Source: JBCBGF01 sp038526915
GTDB taxonomy: Bacteria > Pseudomonadota > Alphaproteobacteria > Rhodobacterales > Rhodobacteraceae
Reading direction: 5' to 3'
Assembly (NCBI GenBank): GCA_038526915.1
Contig: JBCBGF010000005.1
Location: forward strand, 163,334-227,333
DNA length: 64,000 nt
Notes under the pieces: generated by a model
The model's database searches: none
Told to the model about the DNA's origin: nothing
What the model saw: the letters and a program-made list of their open reading frames with translations, nothing else
Program-made: the position numbers and the translations under genes
In this document: positions 35,336 through 44,900 of the stretch, one piece after another
Layout of the letters: every line of letters begins with the position of its first letter
How positions within the stretch are numbered: the stretch's first letter is position 1

Positions 35336-36820
35336 ATGACAGCGGCCCTTGCCGCCCTCCCCCTCGCGGTGGTCCTTGTCGCCATGGCGGTGCTGCACCG
35401 GCCCGCCGCGCAAGCTGGCCTCGTGGGCCTGGCCATCGCCCTTGCCCTAGCCGTCACCCTTTTCGACATCTCCGCCGCAGCCCCGGCGGGCCTGGGGGCG
35501 GCCATCCTCGGCACCGCATCGGAGGCTGCGTTTTCTACCGGTACGATCCTGTGGATCATCCTGCCGGCACTCGCCCTTTACGAATACCAGGAACGCTGCG
35601 GCGCACTTGCGCGGATCCGCGATGCGCTTCTGGGCCTGACCGAGAACAAACGCCTGCAAGCCATTCTCATCGCGTGGTTCTTTGGCCTCTTCATCGAAGG
35701 GGCGGCCGGGTTCGGCGCCCCCGTTGCCCTGGCCGCACCGCTGCTGGTGGGGATGGGCTATCCGCCGGTGCGTGCCGTGGCCCTCGCGCTTTTGGGCCAC
35801 GCGGCCGGGGTCGGCTTTGGGGCGGTCGGCACGCCGACGCTGGCGCAGGTGGAACTCTCCGGTCTGGAACCCACCGCTCTCGCCGGGATGGTCGCAACGT
35901 TCCAGGCCCCCACCGCGCCGGTTTTGTTGCTGGCGATGGTGCGTCTGGCCGATGAGGGCCCACTCACCCGATCAGACATCGGATGGGCCTTGATCGCCTG
36001 GGGGGCCTTTGCCATCCCCTCGCTCGGCTTTGCCTGGCTCGCCGGACCGGAACTGCCCAGTCTGGGCGGGGCCCTGGTGGGGGCGGTGATCTTCGTGGCA
36101 CTCCTCCGCCGTGGCGACCGCCGCCCCATGCCCGATGTCACGGGCCTGGGGCGAGACCTGGCCCCCTACCTCCTGATCCTCGCCCTGGTTTTGATCACCC
36201 GCCTGATCCCCGACATCCAGGACGCGCTGCGATCCCCGGCGCTGGCCTGGGCCCTGCCCGATGCCTTCTCTGGCCGGTTCGAGCCGCTCTATCACCCGGG
36301 AACGCTCCTCTTCCTGGGCCTCGGCCTTGCCGCGGTGCTGACCGGGCGCGTGGCGTCCCTGACCGAGGCCATGGGCCCCGCAATCGCGCGCATGTTGCCT
36401 GTTGCCTTGGCCCTTCTCGCCATGCTGACGCTCAGCCGCGTGATGGTGCATTCCGGCATGATCGACACGCTCGCAAATGCCGCCGCGAACACGGGCGGTT
36501 TCTGGCCCATCCTCGCCCCGATGATCGGCATCTTGGGCACGTTCATCACAGGCTCTGCCACAACCTCCAACATCCTGTTCACCGAGTTCCAGATCACGGC
36601 TGCGGACACGCTCGCCCTGCCTCCATTGGTCCTAGCCGCCGCGCAAGGCTTCGGCTCGGCCATCGGCAACATCGTCGCGCCTCACAACATCATCGCAGGC
36701 AGCGCCACAGTCGGCCTCGTCGGCCGCGAAGGGGCCGTGTTGCGCCAGACCGGGATGATCTGTCTGATCGCCGCAACGCTTGGCGGCATTTTGGTGCTGA
36801 CGCTTTCAGCGCTCACCTAG
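35336..36820 (+). CDS. L-lactate permease (LctP/LldP family)
   Basis: 494 residues with about 12 hydrophobic helices. Family segments include FIEGAAGFGAPVALAAPLL, GFGAVGTPTLAQVELSG, FITGSATTSNILFTEFQ and GSAIGNIVAPHNIIAG, all diagnostic. It imports lactate or glycolate by proton symport. It is shorter than E. coli LldP (551). No lactate dehydrogenase gene is adjacent, so its place between the TelA group and the SPFH gene is not explained by metabolism. Confidence 0.92.
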   Translation: MTAALAALPLAVVLVAMAVLHRPAAQAGLVGLAIALALAVTLFDISAAAPAGLGAAILGTASEAAFSTGTILWIILPALALYEYQERCGALARIRDALLGLTENKRLQAILIAWFFGLFIEGAAGFGAPVALAAPLLVGMGYPPVRAVALALLGHAAGVGFGAVGTPTLAQVELSGLEPTALAGMVATFQAPTAPVLLLAMVRLADEGPLTRSDIGWALIAWGAFAIPSLGFAWLAGPELPSLGGALVGAVIFVALLRRGDRRPMPDVTGLGRDLAPYLLILALVLITRLIPDIQDALRSPALAWALPDAFSGRFEPLYHPGTLLFLGLGLAAVLTGRVASLTEAMGPAIARMLPVALALLAMLTLSRVMVHSGMIDTLANAAANTGGFWPILAPMIGILGTFITGSATTSNILFTEFQITAADTLALPPLVLAAAQGFGSAIGNIVAPHNIIAGSATVGLVGREGAVLRQTGMICLIAATLGGILVLTLSALT

Positions 36821-36882
36821 CCTTCGCCCGGTCGCGCGGCTATACCCATCTGAACACCACAAGTGCGGAGGCCGTTTGGGTC

Positions 36883-37986
36883 ATGGGTATTTTCGACTTT
36901 CTCAGCGGCGAGTTTATCGACGTCATTCACTGGACCGATAACACACGTGACACCATGGTCTGGCGGTTCGAGCGTGAGGGGCATGAGATCAAGTACGGCG
37001 CGAAACTGACCGTCCGCGAAGGCCAGGCCGCGGTGTTCGTGCATGAAGGGCAGTTGGCCGACACGTTCACACCCGGTCTCTATTTCCTTGAGACCAACAA
37101 CATGCCGATCCTCACCACGCTTCAGCACTGGGATCACGGCTTCAAATCCCCCTTCAAATCCGAGATCTACTACGTCGCCACCACGCGCTTCACCGATCTC
37201 AAATGGGGCACAAAGAACCCCGTGATCTTGCGCGACCCTGAGTTCGGGCCCACCCGCATCCGCGCCTTCGGCACCTATACCGTCCGCGTGACCGATCCCG
37301 CCCGCTTCCTGGTTGAGATCGTGGGCACCGATGGCGAGTTCACGATGGACGAGATCAGCTTTCAGATCCGCAACATCATCGTTCAGGAATTCAGCCGCAT
37401 GATCGCGCAGTCGGGTATCCCCGTGCTCGACATGGCCGCAAACACCGCCGATCTGGGCAAGCTTGTCGCCACCGCGATCAGCCCGACGCTCGAACAATAC
37501 GGCCTGACCCTGCCCGAGCTTTACATCGAAAACATCTCCCTCCCGCCCGCGGTGGAAGATGCCCTCGACAAGCGCACGTCAATGGGGGTCGTGGGGGATC
37601 TGGGCAAATTCACGCAATACGCCGCAGCCGAAGCACTGGCCCACCCCGAAAGCGCCGCCTCCGGTGGGCTGGCCGCCGGAATGGGGGCTGGGATGGGCAT
37701 GGCCATGGGCACGCAGATGACCCAGGCCGGACCTTGGGGATCGACCCAGGCATCCCCGCCAGCCCCACCGCCGCCACCCGTCGAACACATCTGGCACATC
37801 GCCGAAGGGGGCGAGACGAAGGGCCCATACTCCAAGGCCGATCTCGGTCAAATGGCCGCCAAGGGCGAGATGACCCGCGAAACCTATGTCTGGACCGCGG
37901 GCCAGGACGGCTGGATGCGGGCCGAAGATGTCGCCGAACTGGCGCAGCTCTTCACCGTGCTGCCGCCACCGCCACCCGGAGCCTGA
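36883..37986 (+). CDS. SPFH-domain protein with C-terminal GYF_2 domain
   Basis: 367 residues from the ATG at 36883 (MGIFDFLSGEFIDVIHW), preceded by GGAGGCCG. SPFH (band 7-like) domain from about 40 to 235, with FGTYTVRVTDPARFLVEIVG and LPELYIENISLPPAVEDAL. A Gly/Met-rich linker follows (about 245-300), then a GYF_2 domain (WHIAEGGETKGPYSKADLG, ending VWTAGQDGWM). This is the group often labelled virion core protein. No transmembrane helix; it probably oligomerises at the membrane. It precedes cytochrome b561 and the zinc-ribbon protein. Confidence 0.88.
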   Translation: MGIFDFLSGEFIDVIHWTDNTRDTMVWRFEREGHEIKYGAKLTVREGQAAVFVHEGQLADTFTPGLYFLETNNMPILTTLQHWDHGFKSPFKSEIYYVATTRFTDLKWGTKNPVILRDPEFGPTRIRAFGTYTVRVTDPARFLVEIVGTDGEFTMDEISFQIRNIIVQEFSRMIAQSGIPVLDMAANTADLGKLVATAISPTLEQYGLTLPELYIENISLPPAVEDALDKRTSMGVVGDLGKFTQYAAAEALAHPESAASGGLAAGMGAGMGMAMGTQMTQAGPWGSTQASPPAPPPPPVEHIWHIAEGGETKGPYSKADLGQMAAKGEMTRETYVWTAGQDGWMRAEDVAELAQLFTVLPPPPPGA

Positions 37987-38012
37987 CACCACCTCCGCCC
38001 AAGGGGATCGCA

Positions 38013-38501
38013 ATGGACGCCTCGCCCGGATACTCGCGCACCCAGATCATCCTGCACTGGCTCGTAGCGATCCTGATTCTTGTGACCTATGTGTCGGGCG
38101 ATGACATGGGACAGGTTTTGCGAGAGCGTGTTCAGAGCGGGGCAACGGGGATCGAAGACAACACGAACCACGTTTGGCTTGGGGGCGCGGTGTTCGTCTT
38201 GGTGCTGATACGCCTCATCGTCCGCCTGCGCCACGGTGCACCGTCCCATGCCCCGGGCAACCCCGCTTGGCTGGATCTGGCAGCGACCTTGGGGCATCGC
38301 CTGCTTTATGCGCTGATGCTGATCGTCCCGGCCTTGGGCGCTGCGGCATGGTACGGTGGCGTCGAGGCCGCCGGCGATCTGCACGAAACTCTGGCCAATG
38401 TCTTCATGATCATCATCTTGGGCCACGGCCTGGCCGCCATCGGGCACGAGATCTTTCGCAGCGACGGCACGTTGCAACGCATGTTTGTGCCACGCCAATG
38501 A
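38013..38501 (+). CDS. Cytochrome b561-family membrane protein
   Basis: 162 residues with four hydrophobic helices and histidines in the expected helical positions (IILHWLVAILILVTYVSG; NHVWLGGAVFVLVLIRLIVR; LGHRLLYALMLIVPALGA; DLHETLANVFMIIILGHGL), typical for a bacterial b561 that binds two b hemes and passes electrons across the membrane. The ATG at 38013 follows AAGGGG. Its stop overlaps the zinc-ribbon gene as ATGA, so the two are coupled. Confidence 0.88.
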   Translation: MDASPGYSRTQIILHWLVAILILVTYVSGDDMGQVLRERVQSGATGIEDNTNHVWLGGAVFVLVLIRLIVRLRHGAPSHAPGNPAWLDLAATLGHRLLYALMLIVPALGAAAWYGGVEAAGDLHETLANVFMIIILGHGLAAIGHEIFRSDGTLQRMFVPRQ

Positions 38502-39583
38502 ACGACGTCACGGTCATTGAAGACACCCACCGCTTCCCCTGCAACACCTGCGGGTCCGACCTGCGCTATGCGCCCGGAACGGGCCGGTTGCACTGTGACC
38601 ATTGCGGGAATGAGGAAGAGATCGCCGATGTCGGCCCGTGGGTCGGGGCAATCGCTGAGTTGGACTTTCGCGAGGCTATCAACAACCAACTTCCGCAAGC
38701 CGAGATCGAGGAAACGCGCGTCCTCAATTGCACCAACTGCGGCGCACAGGTCGAATACCGCGAAAGCATCCACTCCAAGGAATGCCCATTCTGCGCCACG
38801 CCCGTCGTGACCGACACAGGCACGCACCGCCACATCAAACCCAAGGGCGTCTTACCATTTGCCCTCAACGAAGGTGAGGCCCGCCACGCCATGATGGAGT
38901 GGTTGGGATCGCTTTGGTTTGCGCCGAACGGGCTGACGCAATACGCGCGCAAGGGCCGCCGCCTGCAAGGCATCTACGTGCCCTACTGGACCTTCGACGC
39001 CCAGACGCAAACACGCTATTCCGGCGCGCGCGGAACGGTGCACCGAACCGGGTCCGGGAAAAACCGCAAGACAACCGTGCGGTGGCGCAATGTCAGCGGA
39101 CGCGTTTCGCGTTTTTTCGACGACGTTCTGATCCTGGCCTCCGCGTCGCTGCCACGCCGCTTTACCGATGCGCTGGAACCTTGGGATCTCAGCGCACTCG
39201 AACCCTACCAACCGGCCTATCTCGCCGGGTTCCGCGCCGAAGGGTATCAGATCGAGCTTGGCGATGCCTTCGACATTGCCCGCACCCGGATGGACGCGGT
39301 GATCCGACGGGACATCAAGTTTGACATTGGCGGCGACCGTCAGCGCATCCATCAGGTGCAAACCTCCGTCTCAGACGTCACGTTCAAGCACGTCCTGCTG
39401 CCCGTCTGGATGGCTGCCTATCGCTACCGCGGGCAAAGCTACCGATTTGTGGTGAACGCACGCACCGGCCGCGTGCGGGGGGAACGCCCCTGGTCGGCCT
39501 GGAAGATCGCCATTGCCATCCTAGTGGTCGCAATCCTCGCCGCCACCGCCGGCTATCTCGCCGCACTGGCCGAGCAGGGTTAG
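38498..39583 (+). CDS. Double zinc-ribbon membrane protein (annotated elsewhere as PriA/TFIIB-like)
   Basis: 361 residues. Two zinc ribbons at the N-terminus: CNTCGSDLRY...CDHCG (about 13-37) and CTNCGAQVEY...CPFC (about 75-101). The middle (about 110-320) contains GIYVPYWTFDAQTQTRYSGA and LPVWMAAYRYRGQSYRFVVN, and there is one C-terminal transmembrane helix (IAIAILVVAILAATAGYLAA). No helicase motif is present, so the PriA-type names given to relatives are misleading. Its coupling to b561 and closeness to the SPFH gene suggest a membrane-bound partner of the SPFH complex. Confidence 0.82.
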   Translation: MNDVTVIEDTHRFPCNTCGSDLRYAPGTGRLHCDHCGNEEEIADVGPWVGAIAELDFREAINNQLPQAEIEETRVLNCTNCGAQVEYRESIHSKECPFCATPVVTDTGTHRHIKPKGVLPFALNEGEARHAMMEWLGSLWFAPNGLTQYARKGRRLQGIYVPYWTFDAQTQTRYSGARGTVHRTGSGKNRKTTVRWRNVSGRVSRFFDDVLILASASLPRRFTDALEPWDLSALEPYQPAYLAGFRAEGYQIELGDAFDIARTRMDAVIRRDIKFDIGGDRQRIHQVQTSVSDVTFKHVLLPVWMAAYRYRGQSYRFVVNARTGRVRGERPWSAWKIAIAILVVAILAATAGYLAALAEQG

Positions 39584-39648
39584 GGCCTCGCAATCTCGAC
39601 ACCCGTGCGATTGCGTGATTGAACACCAAAAACACCGGGAGACCCGCC

Positions 39649-40569
39649 ATGATCCTCTGCTGCGGCGAAGCGCTGATCGATATGCTGCCGCGCGAAAGTG
39701 CGGCGGGGGAGCCTGCCTTTGCCCCCTACCCCGGCGGCGCTGTGTTCAACACAGCCATCGCTCTGGGCCGCCTCGGCGCAGAAACGGGCTTCTTCAGCGG
39801 CCTTTCGACCGATCTCTTTGGCGAGACACTGACCGGGGCGCTGGCTGCCTCACAGGTCGATGCCAGCCTCGCCGCCCGCCGCGACCGCCCCACCACACTC
39901 GCCTTTGTCAGACTTGTGGATGGTCAGGCCAGCTATGCCTTCTACGACGAAAACACCGCCGGGCGCATGCTGTCGCCAGACGATCTCCCGGCTATCCCCG
40001 ACACGGTGCAGGCGCTGTTTTTTGGCGGGATCTCCCTGATGGTGGAACCCTGCGCCAGTGCCTATCAAGCGCTTATGGCATCGGTGGCCGGGGACCGGGT
40101 CACCATGATTGATCCCAACATTCGCCCCTCCTTCATCGCCGACGCGGATCGGTATCGCGCCCGGATCGAAGGTATGATCGGCCAGGCGGACATCGTCAAA
40201 ATCTCTGACGAAGATCTCACATGGCTGATGGGCGATGGCGATATCGAAGACCTCGCACGCGCCCTGTTGGATCGGGGCCCGTCGCTCATTTGCCTCACCA
40301 AGGGGGGCGACGGCGCTGTGGGCCTCACCGCATCCACACGCGTCGCGGTTCCGGCCCAACGGGTGGACGTCATCGACACAGTGGGCGCAGGCGACACGTT
40401 CAACGCGGGCGTCCTCGCCGCGCTCGATCGCGCTGGCGCCCTGACACGCGATGCCATCGCATCCCTTGACGCGGCCACGGTGTCCGACGCGCTGACGCTC
40501 GGGGCACAGGCGGCGGCCGTAACCGTCTCCCGCGCAGGGGCCAACCCGCCTTGGGCCCACGAGCTCTGA
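39649..40569 (+). CDS. PfkB-family sugar kinase (fructokinase-like)
   Basis: 306 residues from the ATG at 39649, after GGGAGA. N-terminal CCGEALIDMLP and PGGAVFNTAIALGRLG are the PfkB substrate side; the ATP-site/anion-hole motif DTVGAGDTFNAGVLAAL lies near residue 240 and contains the catalytic Asp. The pattern fits fructokinase/2-keto sugar kinases best; the exact sugar is not certain. It overlaps closely with dtd (one base between). Confidence 0.88.
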   Translation: MILCCGEALIDMLPRESAAGEPAFAPYPGGAVFNTAIALGRLGAETGFFSGLSTDLFGETLTGALAASQVDASLAARRDRPTTLAFVRLVDGQASYAFYDENTAGRMLSPDDLPAIPDTVQALFFGGISLMVEPCASAYQALMASVAGDRVTMIDPNIRPSFIADADRYRARIEGMIGQADIVKISDEDLTWLMGDGDIEDLARALLDRGPSLICLTKGGDGAVGLTASTRVAVPAQRVDVIDTVGAGDTFNAGVLAALDRAGALTRDAIASLDAATVSDALTLGAQAAAVTVSRAGANPPWAHEL

Positions 40570-40570
40570 T

Positions 40571-41014
40571 ATGCGCGCCCTATTGCAACGCGTCACCCGC
40601 GCCTCAGTCTCGGTCGATGGCACGGTCGTAGGTGACATCGGGCCAGGGCTCTTGATCCTCGTCTGCGCCATGACCGGCGACACCGCGCAGGACGCAGAGA
40701 CGCTCGCCACCAAAATCGCCAAACTCCGGATCTTCCGCGATGATGAGGGCCGCATGAACCGCTCGGTGCGGGATGCAGGCGGCAGCGCATTGGTCGTGAG
40801 CCAGTTCACCCTCGCCGCAGACACATCCCGTGGAAATCGCCCAGGCTTCTCTGCCGCCGCACCACCGGATGAGGGCGAACGCCTGTATCTGCACTTCGCA
40901 GATGCTTTGGCGCATACCGGGCTCAACGTCGCCAGGGGTCAATTCGGGGCGGACATGGCCGTGGATCTGACCAACGACGGGCCGGTCACGATTTGGATGG
41001 ATACCGAGAGATAG
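40571..41014 (+). CDS. dtd: D-aminoacyl-tRNA deacylase
   Basis: 147 residues, the usual length. MRALLQRVTRASVSVDG at the N-terminus, SALVVSQFTLAADTSRGNRP (the SQFTL motif) and the C-terminal NDGPVTIWMDTE (the GP motif) are diagnostic. It removes D-amino acids from mischarged tRNAs. It follows the sugar kinase with a single base between stop and start, and probably shares its transcript. The convergent tRNA-Leu lies 18 bases downstream. Confidence 0.95.
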   Translation: MRALLQRVTRASVSVDGTVVGDIGPGLLILVCAMTGDTAQDAETLATKIAKLRIFRDDEGRMNRSVRDAGGSALVVSQFTLAADTSRGNRPGFSAAAPPDEGERLYLHFADALAHTGLNVARGQFGADMAVDLTNDGPVTIWMDTER

Positions 41015-41032
41015 CCCGCTCTGGGGGATCAC

Positions 41033-41119
41033 TGGTGCGGTCGAGAAGACTCGAACTTCCACGGGAGTTACCCCACAGCGACCTCAACGCTGCGCGTCTA
41101 CCAATTCCGCCACGACCGC
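41033..41119 (-). tRNA. tRNA-Leu (GAG)
   Basis: 87 nt including an encoded CCA. Acceptor stem GCGGTCG / CGACCGC with discriminator A; D-arm GGCGGAATTGGTAGACGC; anticodon arm CAGCG-TTGAGGT-CGCTG with anticodon GAG; a long variable arm (GGGGTAACTCCCG) typical of leucine tRNAs; T-loop TTCGAGT. It reads CTC and CTT codons. Confidence 0.96.
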
Positions 41120-41138
41120 ACGCCGTGTGAACGCGCGG

Positions 41139-41165
41139 GTGATAGCCCAGCCCCCCGGTCTTGAA
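41139..41165 (-). promoter_or_regulatory. Possible promoter of tRNA-Leu
   Basis: On the minus strand TTCAAG (41160-41165) and TATCAC (41139-41144) are separated by 15 bases. They end 20 bases before the tRNA 5' end. Spacing is short for sigma-70, so this is tentative. Confidence 0.35.
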
Positions 41166-41230
41166 AAGGGCTTTTTTGCCGCCCGGCCCCGCCCTTGCGC
41201 CGGTCCTGGTTATGCCCCATGGGAAAGGGG

Positions 41231-41881
41231 ATGGTCGACTGGATAACCTCAGACGGGCTTACAGACTACGCCACCGCCGTGGCCGAGATGGAGGCGCGCG
41301 CGAACGCCATCGCCGCAGGCACCGCGGGCGAGGCGATCTGGCTGGTCGAGCACCCGCCCCTCTACACCGCTGGCACCTCAGCCAAGCCCGCTGACCTGAC
41401 CGAACCGCACCGCTTTCCCGTCCACCAGACGCGGCGCGGCGGGCAATACACCTATCACGGGCCGGGTCAGCGCGTCGTCTATGTCATGCTCGATGTGGGC
41501 GCTCGCGGGCGCGATGTGCGCGCGTTTGTCCAGGCGCTTGAGGCCTGGGTGATTGCAACGCTGGCAGAGTTCAACGTCACCGGCGAAACGCGCGCGGGCC
41601 GCGTCGGCGTCTGGGTCACACGGTCCGAAAAGCCCCCCCTGCCCGACGGCGCCCCGCGCGAAGACAAGGTGGCCGCGATCGGCATCCGCCTGCGCAAGTG
41701 GGTCAGCTTCCATGGCCTGTCAATCAACGTCGACCCCGATCTCAGCCATTTCGACGGGATCGTTCCCTGCGGCATCACTGGCCACGGCGTCACCAGCCTC
41801 GTGGATCTGGGCCTACCCGTCACGATGGCCGATCTCGACATCGCCCTGCAACGCACCTTCCACGAGGCCTTCCCCGCCTGA
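41231..41881 (+). CDS. lipB: Octanoyl-[acyl-carrier-protein]:protein octanoyltransferase
   Basis: 216 residues from the ATG at 41231 (MVDWITSDGLTDY), with GGGAAAGGG just upstream; ATG 41219 is possible. The LipB signature RRGGQYTYHGPGQRVVYVM is present, as are RVGVWV and the catalytic cysteine/lysine pair in AAIGIRLRKW and GIVPCGITGHGVTS. It moves octanoyl from ACP onto lipoyl domains for lipoate synthesis. It runs towards the rpoC terminator. Confidence 0.94.
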   Translation: MVDWITSDGLTDYATAVAEMEARANAIAAGTAGEAIWLVEHPPLYTAGTSAKPADLTEPHRFPVHQTRRGGQYTYHGPGQRVVYVMLDVGARGRDVRAFVQALEAWVIATLAEFNVTGETRAGRVGVWVTRSEKPPLPDGAPREDKVAAIGIRLRKWVSFHGLSINVDPDLSHFDGIVPCGITGHGVTSLVDLGLPVTMADLDIALQRTFHEAFPA

Positions 41882-41932
41882 CGGCCCCGCCGCTTCTTCT
41901 TGTCAAAAATACGCAAGGCCGCCGGCCCGCCC

Positions 41933-41963
41933 AAAAGAAAAAGCCCCGCCAAGGCAGGGCTTT
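41933..41963 (-). terminator. Intrinsic terminator of the rpoBC operon
   Basis: On the minus strand a stem AGCCCTGCC / GGCGGGGCT is followed by TTTTCTTTT. It starts about 23 bases after the rpoC stop. On the plus strand an A-tract comes first and the 3' side is only weakly T-rich, so it mainly serves rpoC. Confidence 0.85.
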
Positions 41964-41985
41964 CTCAATATCATATCCGCGCGTC

Positions 41986-44900
41986 TCAGTCGCGGCTCTC
42001 GGGCGTGTCGATCAACCCCGCGTCGATCTCCTCACCCACGAACACATCGTCGATGGGGGCTGCCAGTTGCGCCGCGGCTTCCGCCTCGGCCCTGGCCTCC
42101 TCGATCACCTTGCGGTCACGTTCAGCCGCAATGCGCTCCACCCGCTGGGTCGCGCCACCGGTGCCCGCCGGGATCAGGCGGCCCACGATGACGTTCTCCT
42201 TCAGACCGACCAGCTTGTCGCGCTTGCCCTGAACCGAGGCTTCGGTCAGCACCCGCGTGGTCTCCTGGAACGACGCCGCCGAGATGAACGACCGCGTCTG
42301 CAGCGATGCCTTGGTGATGCCCAGAAGGATCGGTTCGCCCTGTGCCGGACGCCCGCCCTTCGAGATCGCCTTTTCATTGGCGGCATCGAACTCGGCCTTA
42401 TCGACATGTTCGCCCTTCAGAAGCGTCGTCTCCCCGCTATCGAGGATCTCCCACTTCTGCAGCATCTGACGCACGATGACCTCGATGTGCTTGTCGTTGA
42501 TCTTCACGCCCTGCAGGCGATAGACGTCTTGCACCTCGTCGATCATGTAATCGGCCAGCGCTTCGACACCCATGATCGACAGGATGTCATGCGGCGCGGG
42601 GTTGCCATCCATGATGTAATCGCCCTTCTGGACGAAATCGCCCTCGGCGACGGGGATGTGTTTCCCCTTGGGCACCATGTATTCGACGGCCTCCAGGCTG
42701 TCATCGGCAGGCTCGATGCTGATCCGGCGCTTGTTCTTGTAGTCGCGCCCGAACTTCACGTAGCCGTCGATTTCGGCGATGATCGCGTGGTCCTTGGGAC
42801 GGCGCGCCTCAAAGAGTTCCGCCACCCGCGGCAGACCACCGGTGATGTCCTTCGTCTTGGCACCCTCCCGCGGGATCCGCGCGACCACGTCACCGGCCTT
42901 GATCTCGGCCCCATCTTCAACCGACAGGATCGCATCCACCGACATCGGATACGTGACGGGATTGCCCGCCTCGTTCCGCACCGGCTCGCCATCGCTGTCG
43001 ACCAGGATGATCTCTGGCTTGAGCTCATTGCCCTTCGGCGCCGACCGCCAGTCTGACACGATCTTCTGGGTCATGCCCGTCGCATCGTCAGTGTCTTCAC
43101 GGACCGAGATGCCCGACACAAGATCGACAAACCGAACAGACCCCGCCTTTTCGGCGATGATCGGCAGCGTGTAGGGATCCCACTCAAAGAGCTTGTCACC
43201 CCGCGCCACCGTCGCCCCATCGGCGACATGTAGCTTCGAGCCATAGCTCAGTTTGTGGCTCGCCCGCTCAACGCCGTTGCTGTCGATGATCGCGATGGCC
43301 ATGTTCCGGCCCATTACCGTCACCTCACCCGCTGCATTCTCCAGCGTATTGGTGTTGCGGTATTCGATGGTGCCTTCCTGGCTCGCTTCCTGGAACGACT
43401 GTTGGCCACCCTGCGCGATGCCGCCGATGTGGAACGTCCGCATCGTCAGCTGCGTGCCGGGCTCCCCGATCGACTGGGCCGCGATGATGCCCACGGCTTC
43501 GCCGGTGTTCACCATCGTCCCGCGCGCGAGGTCGCGGCCATAGCACATGGCGCAGACGCCCTCTTCCGCCTCACAGGTCAGCGGTGACCGAATGCGTACG
43601 CTCGCAAGCCCCGCCGCCTCGATGGCATCGGCCTTGCGTTCGTCGATCAGCTCGTTGCGCGAGACCAGCACCTCGTCCGTGCCAGGCTTCAGCACGTCCT
43701 CAGCCGCCACACGGCCCAGGATGCGCTCGCTGAGCGAGGCCACAACCTCACCATCGTTCACAGCTGGTTCCGCAGTGATCGCGTTCTCGGTGCCGCAATC
43801 CTTCATGCGCACGATGCAGTCCTGCGCCACGTCCACAAGACGCCGCGTCAGGTAGCCCGAGTTCGCGGTCTTGAGCGCGGTGTCAGCCAGACCCTTCCGG
43901 GCACCGTGGGTCGAGTTGAAGTACTCGAGCACCGTCAGACCTTCTTTGAAGTTCGAGATGATCGGCGTCTCGATGATCTCACCCGACGGCTTGGCCATCA
44001 GACCGCGCATCCCGCCCAGCTGCTTCATCTGGGCCGGCGAACCCCGGGCACCGGAATGCGCCATCATATAGACCGAGTTCGGCTCCATCTCGGCGCCTGC
44101 ATCATCCTTCTTCATCGAAGAGATGTCGCCCATCATCGCGTTCGCGACCTCGTCGGAACACTTCGACCAGGCATCAACCACCTTGTTGTACTTTTCGCCC
44201 TGGGTGATCAGGCCGTCCATGTACTGCTGTTCGAACTCTTTCACCTGATCGCGGGTGCCATTCACGATGTCCCACTTGCTGTCCGGGATCACCATGTCGT
44301 CCTTGCCGAACGAAATGCCCGCCTTGAACGCTTCCTTGAAGCCCATGGTCATGATCTGGTCGCAGAAGATGACCGACTCCTTCTGGCCGCAATAGCGGTA
44401 GACGGTGTCGATGACCTGCTGCACCTCCTTCTTGCGCAGAAGGCGGTTCACCAGATCGAATGGCGCCTTGGCGTTGAGCGGCAAGAGCGCGCCCAGACGC
44501 ACCCGGCCCGGTGTGGTCTCAAACCGGCGATAGACCTCCTGGCCCTCTTCGTCGATCTGCTTGACCCGCGCGGTGATCTTGGCGTGCAGGTGCACTTCGC
44601 CCGCATCAAGCGCATGCTGCACCTCATCGGCATCGGCAAAGACCATGCCTTCGCCCTTCATGCCCTCGCGCTCCATTGAGATGTAGTAGAGGCCGAGGAT
44701 CATGTCTTGCGACGGCACGATGATCGGCGCGCCGTTGGCAGGCGACAGAACGTTGTTCGTCGACATCATCAGGACGCGCGCTTCCAACTGCGCCTCGAGG
44801 CTCAGGGGCACGTGCACGGCCATCTGGTCGCCATCGAAGTCGGCGTTAAACGCCGAACAGACGAGCGGGTGCAGCTGGATCGCCTTGCCTTCGATCAGCA

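Noticed and set aside
35983..36882. Apparent N-terminal 300-residue extension of the SPFH protein
   Set aside because: It is an out-of-frame reading of the lactate permease gene. The SPFH family starts at the ATG at 36883, which has a ribosome site.
38498..39583. PriA helicase assignment for the zinc-ribbon protein
   Set aside because: There is no Walker A/B or helicase motif. Only the cysteine ribbons recall PriA, and a C-terminal membrane helix argues against it.
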